The notes below the pieces were generated by a model, which saw nothing but the letters and a program-made list of their open reading frames with translations, was not told where the DNA came from and ran no database searches. Made by a program: the position numbers and the translations under genes. From an uncultured Coleofasciculus sp. (GTDB lineage Bacteria; Cyanobacteriota; Cyanobacteriia; Cyanobacteriales; Coleofasciculaceae): 16,036 nt of DNA. Below are positions 7,192 through 13,805 of this stretch, piece after piece (position 1 is the stretch's first letter; the number at the start of each line of letters is the position of its first letter). The stretch is from contig CADCTM010000097.1 in assembly GCA_902805485.1 (NCBI GenBank), positions 427 through 16,462 on the forward strand, given 5' to 3'.

Positions 7192-7968
7192 ATGCTTAAT
7201 CTGACTGGAAAAAACGCTCTCGTTACCGGTATTGCCAACAACCGCTCCATCGCTTGGGGAATTGCCCAGCAACTACACAAAGCTGGAGCGAATCTCGGTA
7301 TTACGTATTTACCCGATGAAAAAGGACGCTTTGAGAAAAAAGTAAAGGAACTGGTAGATCCCCTCGAACCTAGTATTTTTCTGCCTTGTAATGTCCAGGA
7401 TGACGCCCAAATTACCGAAACTTTCCAGGCAATTTCTCAGCAATGGGACAAACTTGACATCCTGATTCATTGTCTTGCCTTTGCCAATAAGGACGATTTG
7501 ACGGGAGAGTTTAGTAAAACCTCGCGCCAAGGTTTTAGCCAAGCTTTAGAAATCAGCACTTACTCGCTGACTCAATTGGCGGGGGCGGCGAAACCCTTGA
7601 TGACTCAAGGCGGGAGCATTGTCACCCTCACATACTTGGGCGGTGTTAAGGTAATTCCTAACTACAATGTGATGGGAATTGCCAAGGCAGGACTAGAAAT
7701 GAGTGTGCGTTATTTGGCATCGGAACTCGGTCCCAATAATATTCGAGTCAATGCGATTTCCGCCGGCCCAATTCGGACTTTGGCATCCTCAGCCGTGGGC
7801 GGAATTCTGGATATGATTCATCATGTGGAGGAAGTTGCCCCCTTACGGCGGACGGTTACTCAGCTAGAAGTTGGCAACGCTGCAGCTTTTTTATGTAGCG
7901 ATTTGGCTTCGGGGATTACAGGTCAGATTTTATACGTAGATGCTGGTTACGAAATAATGGGGATGTAA
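7192..7968 (+). CDS. fabI: Enoyl-[acyl-carrier-protein] reductase (NADH), FabI
   Basis: A 258-residue short-chain dehydrogenase catalysing the last step of each type II fatty-acid elongation cycle, reducing trans-2-enoyl-ACP with NAD(P)H in the cytosol. The modified cofactor loop GIANNRSIAWGIA (13-25) is diagnostic of FabI. The catalytic residues are Y148 (TYLGG), Y158 and K165 (NYNVMGIAKAG), matching E. coli Y146, Y156 and K163. The substrate-binding loop reads SAGPIRTLASSAV (190-202). Length is normal and ATG 7192 gives the family's usual MLNLTGK opening; the ribosome-binding site is weak. It is followed after ten bases by hisB, so the two are probably cotranscribed. It is divergent from ntcA across a spacer with an NtcA box. 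Confidence 0.98.
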   Translation: MLNLTGKNALVTGIANNRSIAWGIAQQLHKAGANLGITYLPDEKGRFEKKVKELVDPLEPSIFLPCNVQDDAQITETFQAISQQWDKLDILIHCLAFANKDDLTGEFSKTSRQGFSQALEISTYSLTQLAGAAKPLMTQGGSIVTLTYLGGVKVIPNYNVMGIAKAGLEMSVRYLASELGPNNIRVNAISAGPIRTLASSAVGGILDMIHHVEEVAPLRRTVTQLEVGNAAAFLCSDLASGITGQILYVDAGYEIMGM

Positions 7969-7978
7969 GGAAGATTCC

Positions 7979-8620
7979 ATGCAGATAAGCGATCGCATTG
8001 TCAACAGCCAAAACCACGAGTTATTATTGGGCGCTAGGACGGCGAGTATCAGCCGCAAAACTGGTGAGACTGATGTACAAGTGAGCCTGAATTTAGATGG
8101 TACAGGGGCTTGTACGGCTGCCACTGGTGTCCCATTTTTAGACCATATGTTGCATCAGATTTCCTCCCACGGACTGATTGATTTGGAAGTCCGGGCGACG
8201 GGAGACTTAGAAATAGACGACCATCATACAAATGAGGATGTGGGAATTACCTTGGGGATGGCGTTAGGAAAGGCATTAGGCGATCGCAAAGGCATTGTTC
8301 GCTTTGGGCATTTCCTCGCACCCTTGGATGAAGCATTAGTGCAAGTGGCACTCGACTTTTCGGGGCGTCCTCACTTAAGCTATGGCTTAGAAATTCCGAC
8401 GCAACGGGTAGGAACTTATGACACTCAGTTGGTGCGAGAATTCTTTGTGGCGGTGGTAAATCATAGCCAAATGACGCTACACATCCGACAATTGGATGGC
8501 ATTAACTCGCACCACATCATTGAAGCAACTTTCAAAGCGTTTGCACGGGCAATGCGGATGGCAGTGGAAGTTGACGCGCGTCGTGCTGGTAAAATTCCTA
8601 GTTCTAAGGGCGTTTTGTAG
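7979..8620 (+). CDS. hisB: Imidazoleglycerol-phosphate dehydratase
   Basis: A 213-residue monofunctional HisB that dehydrates imidazole-glycerol phosphate to imidazole-acetol phosphate in histidine biosynthesis. It has the duplicated metal-binding architecture: FLDHMLHQ (54-61) and DHHTNEDVG (81-89) in the first half, then NHSQM (161-165) and SHHIIEATFKAFARA (177-191) in the second, supplying the histidines and glutamates of the two Mn sites. There is no fused phosphatase domain, unlike enterobacterial HisB. The start ATG lies ten bases after the fabI stop, and AAGGA overlapping that stop can serve as its ribosome-binding site. HIP1 sites lie at 7989-7996 and 8280-8287. Two hairpins follow the stop codon. 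Confidence 0.97.
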   Translation: MQISDRIVNSQNHELLLGARTASISRKTGETDVQVSLNLDGTGACTAATGVPFLDHMLHQISSHGLIDLEVRATGDLEIDDHHTNEDVGITLGMALGKALGDRKGIVRFGHFLAPLDEALVQVALDFSGRPHLSYGLEIPTQRVGTYDTQLVREFFVAVVNHSQMTLHIRQLDGINSHHIIEATFKAFARAMRMAVEVDARRAGKIPSSKGVL

Positions 8621-8623
8621 AAA

Positions 8624-8650
8624 AGCCCCGCAGGATGGAAGCCTGGGGCT
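8624..8650 (+). terminator. Hairpin just after hisB
   Basis: AGCCCC pairs with GGGGCT, and AGG with CCT inside, across a short loop, starting three bases after the hisB stop. It lacks a T-run, so it may stabilise the transcript end rather than terminate. Its sequence is repeated in inverted orientation near 10590. Confidence 0.55.
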
Positions 8651-8700
8651 ACACAAACAAACTCGCGTCCGGATGGACTTAAATTGTTAAAAATCGTTTT

Positions 8701-8725
8701 AGCCTTCCTCCGGAGGCTTATTTTG
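8701..8725 (+). terminator. Likely terminator of the fabI-hisB operon
   Basis: AGCCTTCCTCCGGAGGCT forms a GC-rich stem (AGCCT/AGGCT, or the inner CCTCCGGAGG palindrome) followed by TATTTTG. It is the best intrinsic-terminator candidate between hisB and the insertion sequence. Confidence 0.65.
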
Positions 8726-8762
8726 TCTAGCCGCACCATAGACGCCCCTCTTCAAGCCCCAA

Positions 8763-8784
8763 AAGTTATGAGATTTCATAACTT
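8763..8784. repeat. 9-bp-stem palindrome abutting the IS target site
   Basis: AAGTTATGA-GATT-TCATAACTT is a perfect inverted repeat. Its last two bases are the first two of the TTAA target duplication, so the insertion lies at the edge of a palindrome. Confidence 0.8.
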
Positions 8785-8786
8785 AA
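8783..8786. repeat. TTAA target-site duplication, left copy
   Basis: TTAA directly precedes the left terminal repeat, and the same four bases follow the right one at 10467-10470. It agrees with the 4-bp YTAR target preference known for IS5-group elements. Confidence 0.7.
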
Positions 8787-8799
8787 TTAGGGCTTGCTG
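8787..8799 (+). repeat. IS left terminal inverted repeat
   Basis: TTAGGGCTTGCTG pairs with the right end at 10454-10466 with one mismatch at the outermost base. Similarity continues weakly inward through an AATAA/CAAAA stretch. Confidence 0.8.
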
Positions 8800-8839
8800 A
8801 ATAAGTGGGCGAAAAACAACCGATGGATTAAGTAGTTAT

Positions 8840-10343
8840 TTAATCTTTGAATAATAATGAGCTTTTCTTGTTGATAATTCCCAGAAGCATAACTCGAATT
8901 AATAGTTGTCGATAAAAAAAGGCATGATGTTGTGTATTGCCCAAAAAAAGACAAAAAAACTGCCGTAGCCGGGTGGAAAGATTCATGACTAAAAAAGTAA
9001 TAGCAATAGCCGTTTGAGAAGTATGAGGCAGTTTAGTCATGACGCGGTTCAGGCTAAATCTCCGCTTTGAGATGCCAAATTTTCCTTCAATAGAATTGCG
9101 AACTTTCTCGTCTTCTAAGGCTTGTTTCTTCTTCTCTGGGCTGACATTAGCTGGGGGTCAACAATAAGGGAGGTCCACTCATTCTAATTCCTCTTTCTTT
9201 ACAGAATGTTCGATTCTCTCGGTTTCGATAAATTCTATCTACATGTACCGATTCGGGATATACTCCTGTGTGGTGTTTAAAGGCTTCTATTTGGGTTTTT
9301 AAGTCTCCTGCTTCATTAAAGTTCTCCCAGCTTATACGGTCTAAAAATACATATCCATCTCTTACACTTGCCGATAGTTTAGCTCCAAATTCTACAGGCG
9401 TTCCGGCTTTTCCTCTCACAATTGGACGGATATGGGGTTGACTTAAACTGACTATTCTGTCGTCAATTCTCTGTGCTTTATTCTCATACATCCATTGCTG
9501 TTGACGGTAAACTTCCGCAACCACCACTAAGCTCTTATATTGAGAGATGCTCAAAACCTCAAGTGCCGCTCCTGTCTGAATTAGCTGGTCGATGTGTGAT
9601 AAGTTTCTTTTTATATATTGCAGTTGTTTTTTTATAGCTTTTATTCTTTCTTTTCTTGACGGTCTCCGTTTTTTGGCGACTTTCAAGTAATCTTTTCGAG
9701 CGAGGTTTCTATAAGTTTTTGGCTTTTTCTCTAGTTTCCCTTTCATGGGGTCATAGAGAGTATCTATTATCTTTTCCGTTTTGACTCTGGCTTGATTTAA
9801 TATCCCCAAATCATTGGGATAGCTGATATCGGCTGGCGCACAAGTGGCATCTAGGATTAATTGACCTTTATTTGGTGTCTCTCTTGTTTCTTCCCTTTCG
9901 GCGTTTGAGCTTTTTTTTTAGATTCCTCGTCGGCTTCTTTTTGTATTTTCTTCACCATCCTTTGATTGATTTGATTGACTAAATTTACGTTTATTCTTTC
10001 TCTAAATCTTACCAATAGTGAAGCATCAAAAGGCACATCGTTACTGTAATTGGTTTGACCTATAAAGTATTGTAAATAGGGGTTCTCCTTTATCTGTTCT
10101 ACTGTTTCTCTATCACTTGTTCCTAGTTTTTCTTTAATTATTAATGAACCCAATGCCATCCGAAATGGTAGTGCAGGTGCTCCCATATCAATAGAAAAAT
10201 TTTTGGCATATTCCTCTTCAAATTCATCCCAGGGTATCAGGTTCGCCATGATTACCCATCGATTTTCGGCGTGATAACTTTCCCTCAAACGGCAGTTCAA
10301 AGTTTTCCGGTGGGGTGGGGCTTGAGGAAGCTTTTCGGTACAT
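8840..10343 (-). pseudogene. IS5-like DDE transposase, broken by three frameshifts
   Basis: Read through its frames this would be about 500 residues. The start is ATG 10343 after AGGGA, and it opens MYRKASSSPTPPENFELPF. One extra base near 10271 shifts the frame before ENRWVIMANLIPWDEFE and the DUF772-like stretch ENPYLQYFIG...PFDASLLVRFRER. A run of nine A (9911-9919) makes the second shift; the frame resumes ahead of GQLILDATCAPADISYP, which holds the first catalytic Asp (near 9851). The second Asp is in VHVDRIYRNREN (near 9239). A third shift near 9158 precedes VSPEKKKQALEDEK and NSIEGKFGISKRRFSLNR, with the catalytic Glu near 9087. The A9 shift could be read through by slippage, but the other two are not at slippery sites, so the gene is probably inactive. 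Confidence 0.85.
9911..9919 (-). other. A9 run at a transposase frame junction
   Basis: On the coding strand, TCT is followed by nine A and then GCT. One additional A, or -1 slippage, joins the upstream frame (EESKKK) to the downstream frame (SSNAEREETRETPNKGQL). Such runs are known frameshifting or transcript-slippage sites in IS elements and also mutation hotspots. Confidence 0.7.
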
Positions 10344-10453
10344 TTTCCCTGCTTGTGGTACCACGATTTTGTCGGATTTTACCAGATTTCCTGGTAGCTA
10401 AACAACTTTCAATGCCGCTCAAAGTATTGATAAATCTGGGTTTCCGGTTTTTG

Positions 10454-10466
10454 CAGCAAGCCCTAT
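10454..10466 (-). repeat. IS right terminal inverted repeat
   Basis: CAGCAAGCCCTAT is the inverted partner of the left end and lies just upstream of the transposase start region. Confidence 0.8.
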
Positions 10467-10470
10467 TTAA
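10467..10470. repeat. TTAA target-site duplication, right copy
   Basis: TTAA follows the right terminal repeat and matches the left copy at 8783-8786. Confidence 0.7.
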
Positions 10471-10589
10471 TGCTGACACTGCAAGGTGATCTTACATTTA
10501 TACATTTAAAGAATTATCGGAGATTATCCCTAAATTGCACTCTTCCCTCTTGCATAAATCAAGCTTTCGCCGACACTCTTTTAGTCCGC

Positions 10590-10616
10590 TTGTGTAGCCC
10601 CATTCCAGTCTGCGGG
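10590..10616 (+). repeat. Inverted partner of the post-hisB hairpin
   Basis: TTGTGTAGCCCCA (10590-10602) then CTGCGGG (10610-10616) repeats, in opposite orientation, the 13-mer at 8644-8656 and CCCGCAG at 8627-8633. It lies just beyond the asnS stop codon. It looks like a dispersed palindromic element present at the ends of both convergent transcripts. Confidence 0.6.
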
Positions 10617-10634
10617 TATTCTCCAAAAACGATC

Positions 10635-12026
10635 TTAAAACTCCGCACTCAAAGGCGTCCGAGGGAAGGGGATCACATCGCGGATATTGCCCATACCCGT
10701 CATAAACTGCACCACCCGCTCAAATCCCAAACCAAACCCGGCATGAGGGACAGTCCCGTAACGGCGCAAATCTAAATACCACCATAAATCCTCTGGATTC
10801 ATCCCCTGAGCAATAATCCGTCGTTCCAAAACATCAAGGCGTTCTTCCCGTTGCGAACCGCCAATAATCTCCCCAATCTTCGGCGCGAGAACGTCCATTG
10901 CCGCTACAGTTTTCTCATCATCGTTCAAACGCATATAGAAAGCCTTGATCCCCACTGGGTAGTTGTTGACGATGACGGGCTTTTTAAACAATTCTTCCGC
11001 TAAATAACGTTCGTGTTCTGACTGCAAATCCAAGCCCCAACTGACGGGATACTCAAATTTCCGGTCAGCTTTTTCTAAAAGGGCGATCGCCTCTGTGTAA
11101 GTAATTCGCTCAAACTGATTGTTAATAATATTGTCCGCCGTGGCGAGAACAGAATTATCAATCCGCTCATTAAAAAACTCCATATCCTCTGGACATTGTT
11201 CCAGTACAAACTTAAAGATGTACTTCAAAAACGCCTCTGCTAAGTCCATATCCCCCTGCAAATCGCAGAATGCCATTTCCGGTTCCACCATCCAAAACTC
11301 TGCCAAATGTCGAGATGTGTTGGAATTTTCTGCCCGGAAAGTGGGACCAAATGTATAAACATCGCGGAATGACAACGCCATCACTTCCGCTTGCAGTTGC
11401 CCGCTCACAGTAAGGAAGGCACGGCGTCCAAAAAAGTCTTGACTAAAGTCAACCTCAGACTTGTCAGTTTTGGGTACGTCTTTTAAGTCCAGGTTAGTAA
11501 CGGTGAATAACTCCCCCGCCCCTTCACAGTCATTGGCAGTAATCATCGGGGTGTGAACCCACAAAAAGCCCTGTTCTTGAAAGAACTGATGAATCGCTTG
11601 AGAACAGGCATTCCGGACGCGGAAGACGGCGCCGAGGGTGTTAGTACGCGATCGCAAATGCCCAATTGTCCGCAAAAACTCAAAGGAATGGCGTTTCTTC
11701 TGCAACGGATAAGTTTCGGGATCAGCCGAGCCGTATACTTGCACCGTGGACGCTTTCAACTCAATTCGCTGTCCTTTCCCCTGAGACGCCACAATGACGC
11801 CGCTAACTTCCACAGAAGCGCCTGTATTCAGCGGTTTTAAGACAGTTTCGTAGTCTGGCAAGTCCGCATTCAGGACAACTTGCAGGTTCGCTAAGGATGA
11901 ACCATCGTTAACTTCTATAAAGGAAAACCCCTTTAATTCCCGTTTCGTGCGTACCCAGCCTTTGATTGTCACCGACTCATCAGGCTGACCATTGCGTAAT
12001 AGTTCTATAATCCGTTGCGTCACCAT
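10635..12026 (-). CDS. asnS: Asparaginyl-tRNA synthetase
   Basis: A 463-residue class IIb aminoacyl-tRNA synthetase that charges tRNA-Asn in the cytosol. The N-terminal OB-fold anticodon-binding domain spans about 18-100 (VTIKGWVRTKRELKGFSFIEVNDGS). The catalytic domain carries motif 1 around WVHTPMITANDCEGAGE (156-172), motif 2 at FRAENSNTSRHLAEFWMVEPE (230-250), and motif 3 at GFGLGFERVVQFMTGMGNIRD (430-450) with the ATP-binding Arg. EGAGELF and a Q-containing VSGQLQAE segment support asparagine rather than aspartate specificity. Length is normal for bacterial AsnS. It is transcribed alone, converging on hisB with the insertion sequence between them. HIP1 sites lie at 11083-11090 and 11648-11655. 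Confidence 0.97.
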   Translation of the reverse strand: MVTQRIIELLRNGQPDESVTIKGWVRTKRELKGFSFIEVNDGSSLANLQVVLNADLPDYETVLKPLNTGASVEVSGVIVASQGKGQRIELKASTVQVYGSADPETYPLQKKRHSFEFLRTIGHLRSRTNTLGAVFRVRNACSQAIHQFFQEQGFLWVHTPMITANDCEGAGELFTVTNLDLKDVPKTDKSEVDFSQDFFGRRAFLTVSGQLQAEVMALSFRDVYTFGPTFRAENSNTSRHLAEFWMVEPEMAFCDLQGDMDLAEAFLKYIFKFVLEQCPEDMEFFNERIDNSVLATADNIINNQFERITYTEAIALLEKADRKFEYPVSWGLDLQSEHERYLAEELFKKPVIVNNYPVGIKAFYMRLNDDEKTVAAMDVLAPKIGEIIGGSQREERLDVLERRIIAQGMNPEDLWWYLDLRRYGTVPHAGFGLGFERVVQFMTGMGNIRDVIPFPRTPLSAEF

Positions 12027-12064
12027 GTTTCAGACAGTTACTAAGAAGTCTCTAAACAATAGCC

Positions 12065-12194
12065 TCTTGCACGCAGTCGAATTCACCCCCCTAGCCCCCT
12101 AGGGGCAACAAGAGTTTTAATCTTACCTCCCCCCTTTATAAGGGAGACTGAGCCGGAGCGAAGGTGAGGAAGTGAATTCCTAAGTCTTGCAAGA
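12065..12194. repeat. 130-bp inverted-repeat element (MITE-like) upstream of asnS
   Basis: The ends are nested inverted repeats: TCTTGCA (12065-12071) with TGCAAGA (12188-12194), and GAATTCAC (12079-12086) with GTGAATTC (12172-12179). Inside are two smaller GC-rich palindromes, GCCCCCTAGGGGC and CCCTT-TAT-AAGGG. There is no ORF. I found no clear target duplication. It lies between the asnS start and the next gene, so it may affect the asnS promoter. Whether it is a mobile MITE or a static palindromic repeat is open. Confidence 0.6.
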
Positions 12195-12283
12195 AGTCCA
12201 ATACAAATAAGCCCGAAAACTAATCGGTATTAGCCTTAGTTTAATAGTTATCGCGCGACGGCATCCGATTAATCCCTCAAAGG

Positions 12284-12676
12284 CTAGCCAGCGTAAGACT
12301 TCAAAATCCAGCCGATAATAATTCCCAGTCCCCCAAAACGGACAGCTTGCCAAAAGGGTTCCTTAAGACTTCCCCAGGAAAATAAACGGCTTTCTAAGTT
12401 TAGTTCAATAGTTTCTAGCTGTTCTTGAATTTGCTTTAATTCAGCTTTTAGAGTTTGGCGGTTGCTGTCTTGTCGTAATGATTTCTTAATTCGTTCGCGT
12501 CGATGCTGGAGTTCGTCTTGCCGCAAGCGATCCCGCTGTATCTGCTCGTAACGTTCCCTCAGTAATTGAAGATTTTCCTCTACTTCTGCCAAGGCTTGCT
12601 CAAACTCATCGGCATCGGGATCTGGCTGATTGGGTTCTGAACCAGGGGACGATGGCTGTGACGGGTCTTGAGGCAT
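12284..12676 (-). CDS. Small tail-anchored coiled-coil protein of unknown function
   Basis: A 130-residue protein I do not recognise. Residues 1-22 are Pro/Ser/Asp-rich and probably disordered. Residues 23-95 form a charged Gln/Glu/Arg-rich helical stretch with heptad spacing (FEQALAEVEENLQLLRERYEQI). Residues 112-127 (VRFGGLGIIIGWILKS) form one hydrophobic segment close to the C-terminus. That layout suggests a cytoplasmic coiled coil held to a membrane by its tail. Start ATG 12676. It is divergent from the DUF6439-like gene across only 46 bp, so the two probably share a promoter region. Codon use looks like the chromosome and the gene is likely real. Confidence 0.75.
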   Translation of the reverse strand: MPQDPSQPSSPGSEPNQPDPDADEFEQALAEVEENLQLLRERYEQIQRDRLRQDELQHRRERIKKSLRQDSNRQTLKAELKQIQEQLETIELNLESRLFSWGSLKEPFWQAVRFGGLGIIIGWILKSYAG

Positions 12677-12722
12677 CTTCTCATGCAGTAAAGTAAGAGT
12701 AAATGCGAGTGTACCTCAAGTC

Positions 12723-13016
12723 ATGGCTGAACCGATCCAACTGACCAAAACAAATTCTCTAAGTGAACTTAGTACTCTTGAGCTGGCTCAAGCACTGGCA
12801 GAGCGTTTGACCATTACTCCGAATGATTGGCATCGATTAAAGTCTAATCGTAAGGCACGAGCTGGTGAGCAAGCTGCCGCTGCCCTGGTCTTTCTCCTAA
12901 AGGAACAGCCAGAAGAAGCTCTTGTCCGCTTTCAGCAGGCGTCCGGATGGCTAGACCGTTCCATCTGTGCACCTCCCTGCCCCAGTCACGGGGATCACGG
13001 TCGTTCAGGAAATTAG
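12723..13016 (+). CDS. Small conserved cyanobacterial protein, DUF6439-like
   Basis: A 97-residue protein of unknown function, apparently cytosolic and mostly helical. Conserved-looking stretches are LSTLELAQALAERLTITPNDW (16-36), HRLKSNRKARAGEQAAAALV (37-56), and EEALVRFQQASGWLDRSICAPPCPSHG (63-89). This matches my memory of the cyanobacterial DUF6439 family, which I could not check. The last eight residues (DHGRSGN and the one before) look like a lineage-specific extension. The gene ends inside the convergent anti-sigma-type gene, overlapping it by 12 bp. No good ribosome-binding site is visible at ATG 12723. Confidence 0.75.
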   Translation: MAEPIQLTKTNSLSELSTLELAQALAERLTITPNDWHRLKSNRKARAGEQAAAALVFLLKEQPEEALVRFQQASGWLDRSICAPPCPSHGDHGRSGN

Positions 13017-13454
13017 CGGCATTCGGGAGCGACTGTTTACCTGTTTACACAGTCTAAGCTCGGTTCCCTGACGATTCCAATGGACGTGATCGAATATTTG
13101 GTGGAGGAGACACAGGCCTCGACCACTTTCTGACTCGTCGTTTGGCAGTGTACTTTCTGGCTCACAATGATCACAGGTGCTGTGAGCAAAGCCAGCGCCT
13201 TCGTCTGAAATAATCCACCAATACTCGTCATGAACTACGGAAAAGTGAACCATTACCGTCTTGCTTGGGTCTAAATTATTACCATGCTTTGCCGCATTTA
13301 CTAAAGCTTCTTGCAGTCCCAGCCGAATTTCTGGCTGCCATTTGCGGGGAATCTGTTCAAGAAGCAAGTCGAGGATTGGGCAAAGATAGAGGGTAGAAGC
13401 GAAGCTAATCGTTCCCCAGTCGCGTCCCACTGGACGCAATGATATAGCAATCAC
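13005..13454 (-). CDS. RsbW-type anti-sigma regulatory factor (HATPase_c_2 kinase/ATPase)
   Basis: A 149-residue GHKL-fold ATPase of the RsbW/SpoIIAB type, which elsewhere binds a sigma factor and phosphorylates an anti-anti-sigma partner on Ser/Thr. The N box is LGLQEALVNAAKHGNN (45-60) with E49 and N53. The G1 box is SDEGAGF (83-89) and the G2 box is GRGLCLLHQIFD (111-122). Between them is a short Cys/His/Asp-rich insertion, STCDHCEPESTLPNDES (92-108), where the ATP lid belongs. No partner sigma or anti-anti-sigma gene is adjacent, so its target is unknown. The start is GTG 13454 with AGAGG upstream. The 3' end overlaps the convergent DUF6439-like gene by 12 bp. Confidence 0.9.
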   Translation of the reverse strand: MIAISLRPVGRDWGTISFASTLYLCPILDLLLEQIPRKWQPEIRLGLQEALVNAAKHGNNLDPSKTVMVHFSVVHDEYWWIISDEGAGFAHSTCDHCEPESTLPNDESESGRGLCLLHQIFDHVHWNRQGTELRLCKQVNSRSRMPLIS

Positions 13455-13554
13455 TTAAAGAAACCTCTAGATTTTATTGGGTGGACTTGATATCTTTACA
13501 CGTCTAGCTGCCGTGTTTTTTTTGTCTCGTCTTCCCTAAACCAGACTTGCCGGC

Positions 13555-13731
13555 TCAGGCATCAATAATAATTAGGTGTCCGGGCTTTCGACACTGAACT
13601 CCGCAAGTGTTAGACTCCGCAAAGGCATTGCCAAGTTTTAACGCTTGTGCGTGATTCAGGTCGGCTGCCTCTTCCGGGGAATGGTGGCTACAGCCTATCC
13701 CACGGATAACGGTGAAGTGCGCTAACTTCAT
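13555..13731 (-). CDS. Doubtful 58-residue ORF, possible TnpB-tail remnant
   Basis: The ORF starts at ATG 13731 with AGAGG only two to three bases before it and ends at 13555. The peptide MKLAHFTVIRGIGCSHHSPE leads into ADLNHAQALKLGNAFAESNT and then CGVQCRKPGHLIIIDA. The ADLN-x-A ... G-x-A ... CG spacing is reminiscent of the C-terminal end of TnpB/IS605-type proteins after their zinc ribbon, but the rest of such a protein is absent: upstream is the end of rlmD. It may be a remnant, an unrelated small protein, or chance. Confidence 0.3.
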   Translation of the reverse strand: MKLAHFTVIRGIGCSHHSPEEAADLNHAQALKLGNAFAESNTCGVQCRKPGHLIIIDA

Positions 13732-13749
13732 TCCTCTAGAGGGTGGGGT

Positions 13750-13773
13750 TTTTCTCTGGCAGATTAGAGAAAA
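13750..13773. repeat. Hairpin downstream of rlmD
   Basis: TTTTCTCT (13750-13757) and AGAGAAAA (13766-13773) form a perfect 8-bp stem with an 8-base loop, 33 bp past the rlmD stop. No T-run follows it on the minus strand, so a terminator role is unproven. Confidence 0.6.
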
Positions 13774-13805
13774 GCCTTTACTTACTATTGTACCGAAACC
13801 CTCCC

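Larger units (their letters stand above)
8787..10466. mobile_element. IS5-like insertion sequence, 1,680 bp, decayed transposase
   Basis: The element is bounded by TTAGGGCTTGCTG (8787-8799) and its inverted copy CAGCAAGCCCTAT (10454-10466), matching at 12 of 13 positions, with TTAA on both sides. It carries one transposase gene on the minus strand, with a DUF772-like N-terminal region and a DDE catalytic domain, and that gene is frameshifted at three places. The element lies between the convergent hisB and asnS and breaks no gene. It has no HIP1 site, unlike the surrounding chromosome. Family placement (IS5 rather than the related IS1182) rests on the terminal repeats, target duplication and remembered protein similarity. 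Confidence 0.85.
13455..13805. other. 351-bp stretch between rlmD and the anti-sigma gene, no confident gene
   Basis: This region follows rlmD and precedes the anti-sigma-type gene, both on the minus strand. It holds a doubtful 58-codon ORF (13555-13731, minus), a 10-bp palindrome CCTCTAGAGG at 13733-13742, an 8-bp-stem hairpin at 13750-13773, and ACACG-N9-CGTGT followed by eight T at 13498-13523 on the plus strand. The last resembles an intrinsic terminator, but no plus-strand gene obviously needs it. The anti-sigma promoter must lie near 13455-13500. Confidence 0.5.

Noticed and set aside
9147..9809. Treating the transposase pieces as separate functional genes
   Set aside because: The three catalytic residues are split across frames, and the first Asp (near 9851) falls between the two longest open pieces, so none can act alone except through frameshifting.
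10471..10775. Plus-strand ORF over the asnS 3' end
   Set aside because: It is antisense to well-conserved asnS motif 3 coding sequence and has no family features.
13498..13523. ACACG-N9-CGTGT plus eight T as an intrinsic terminator
   Set aside because: The stem is only five base pairs, and no plus-strand gene upstream needs it; the nearest plus-strand gene ends about 480 bp before.
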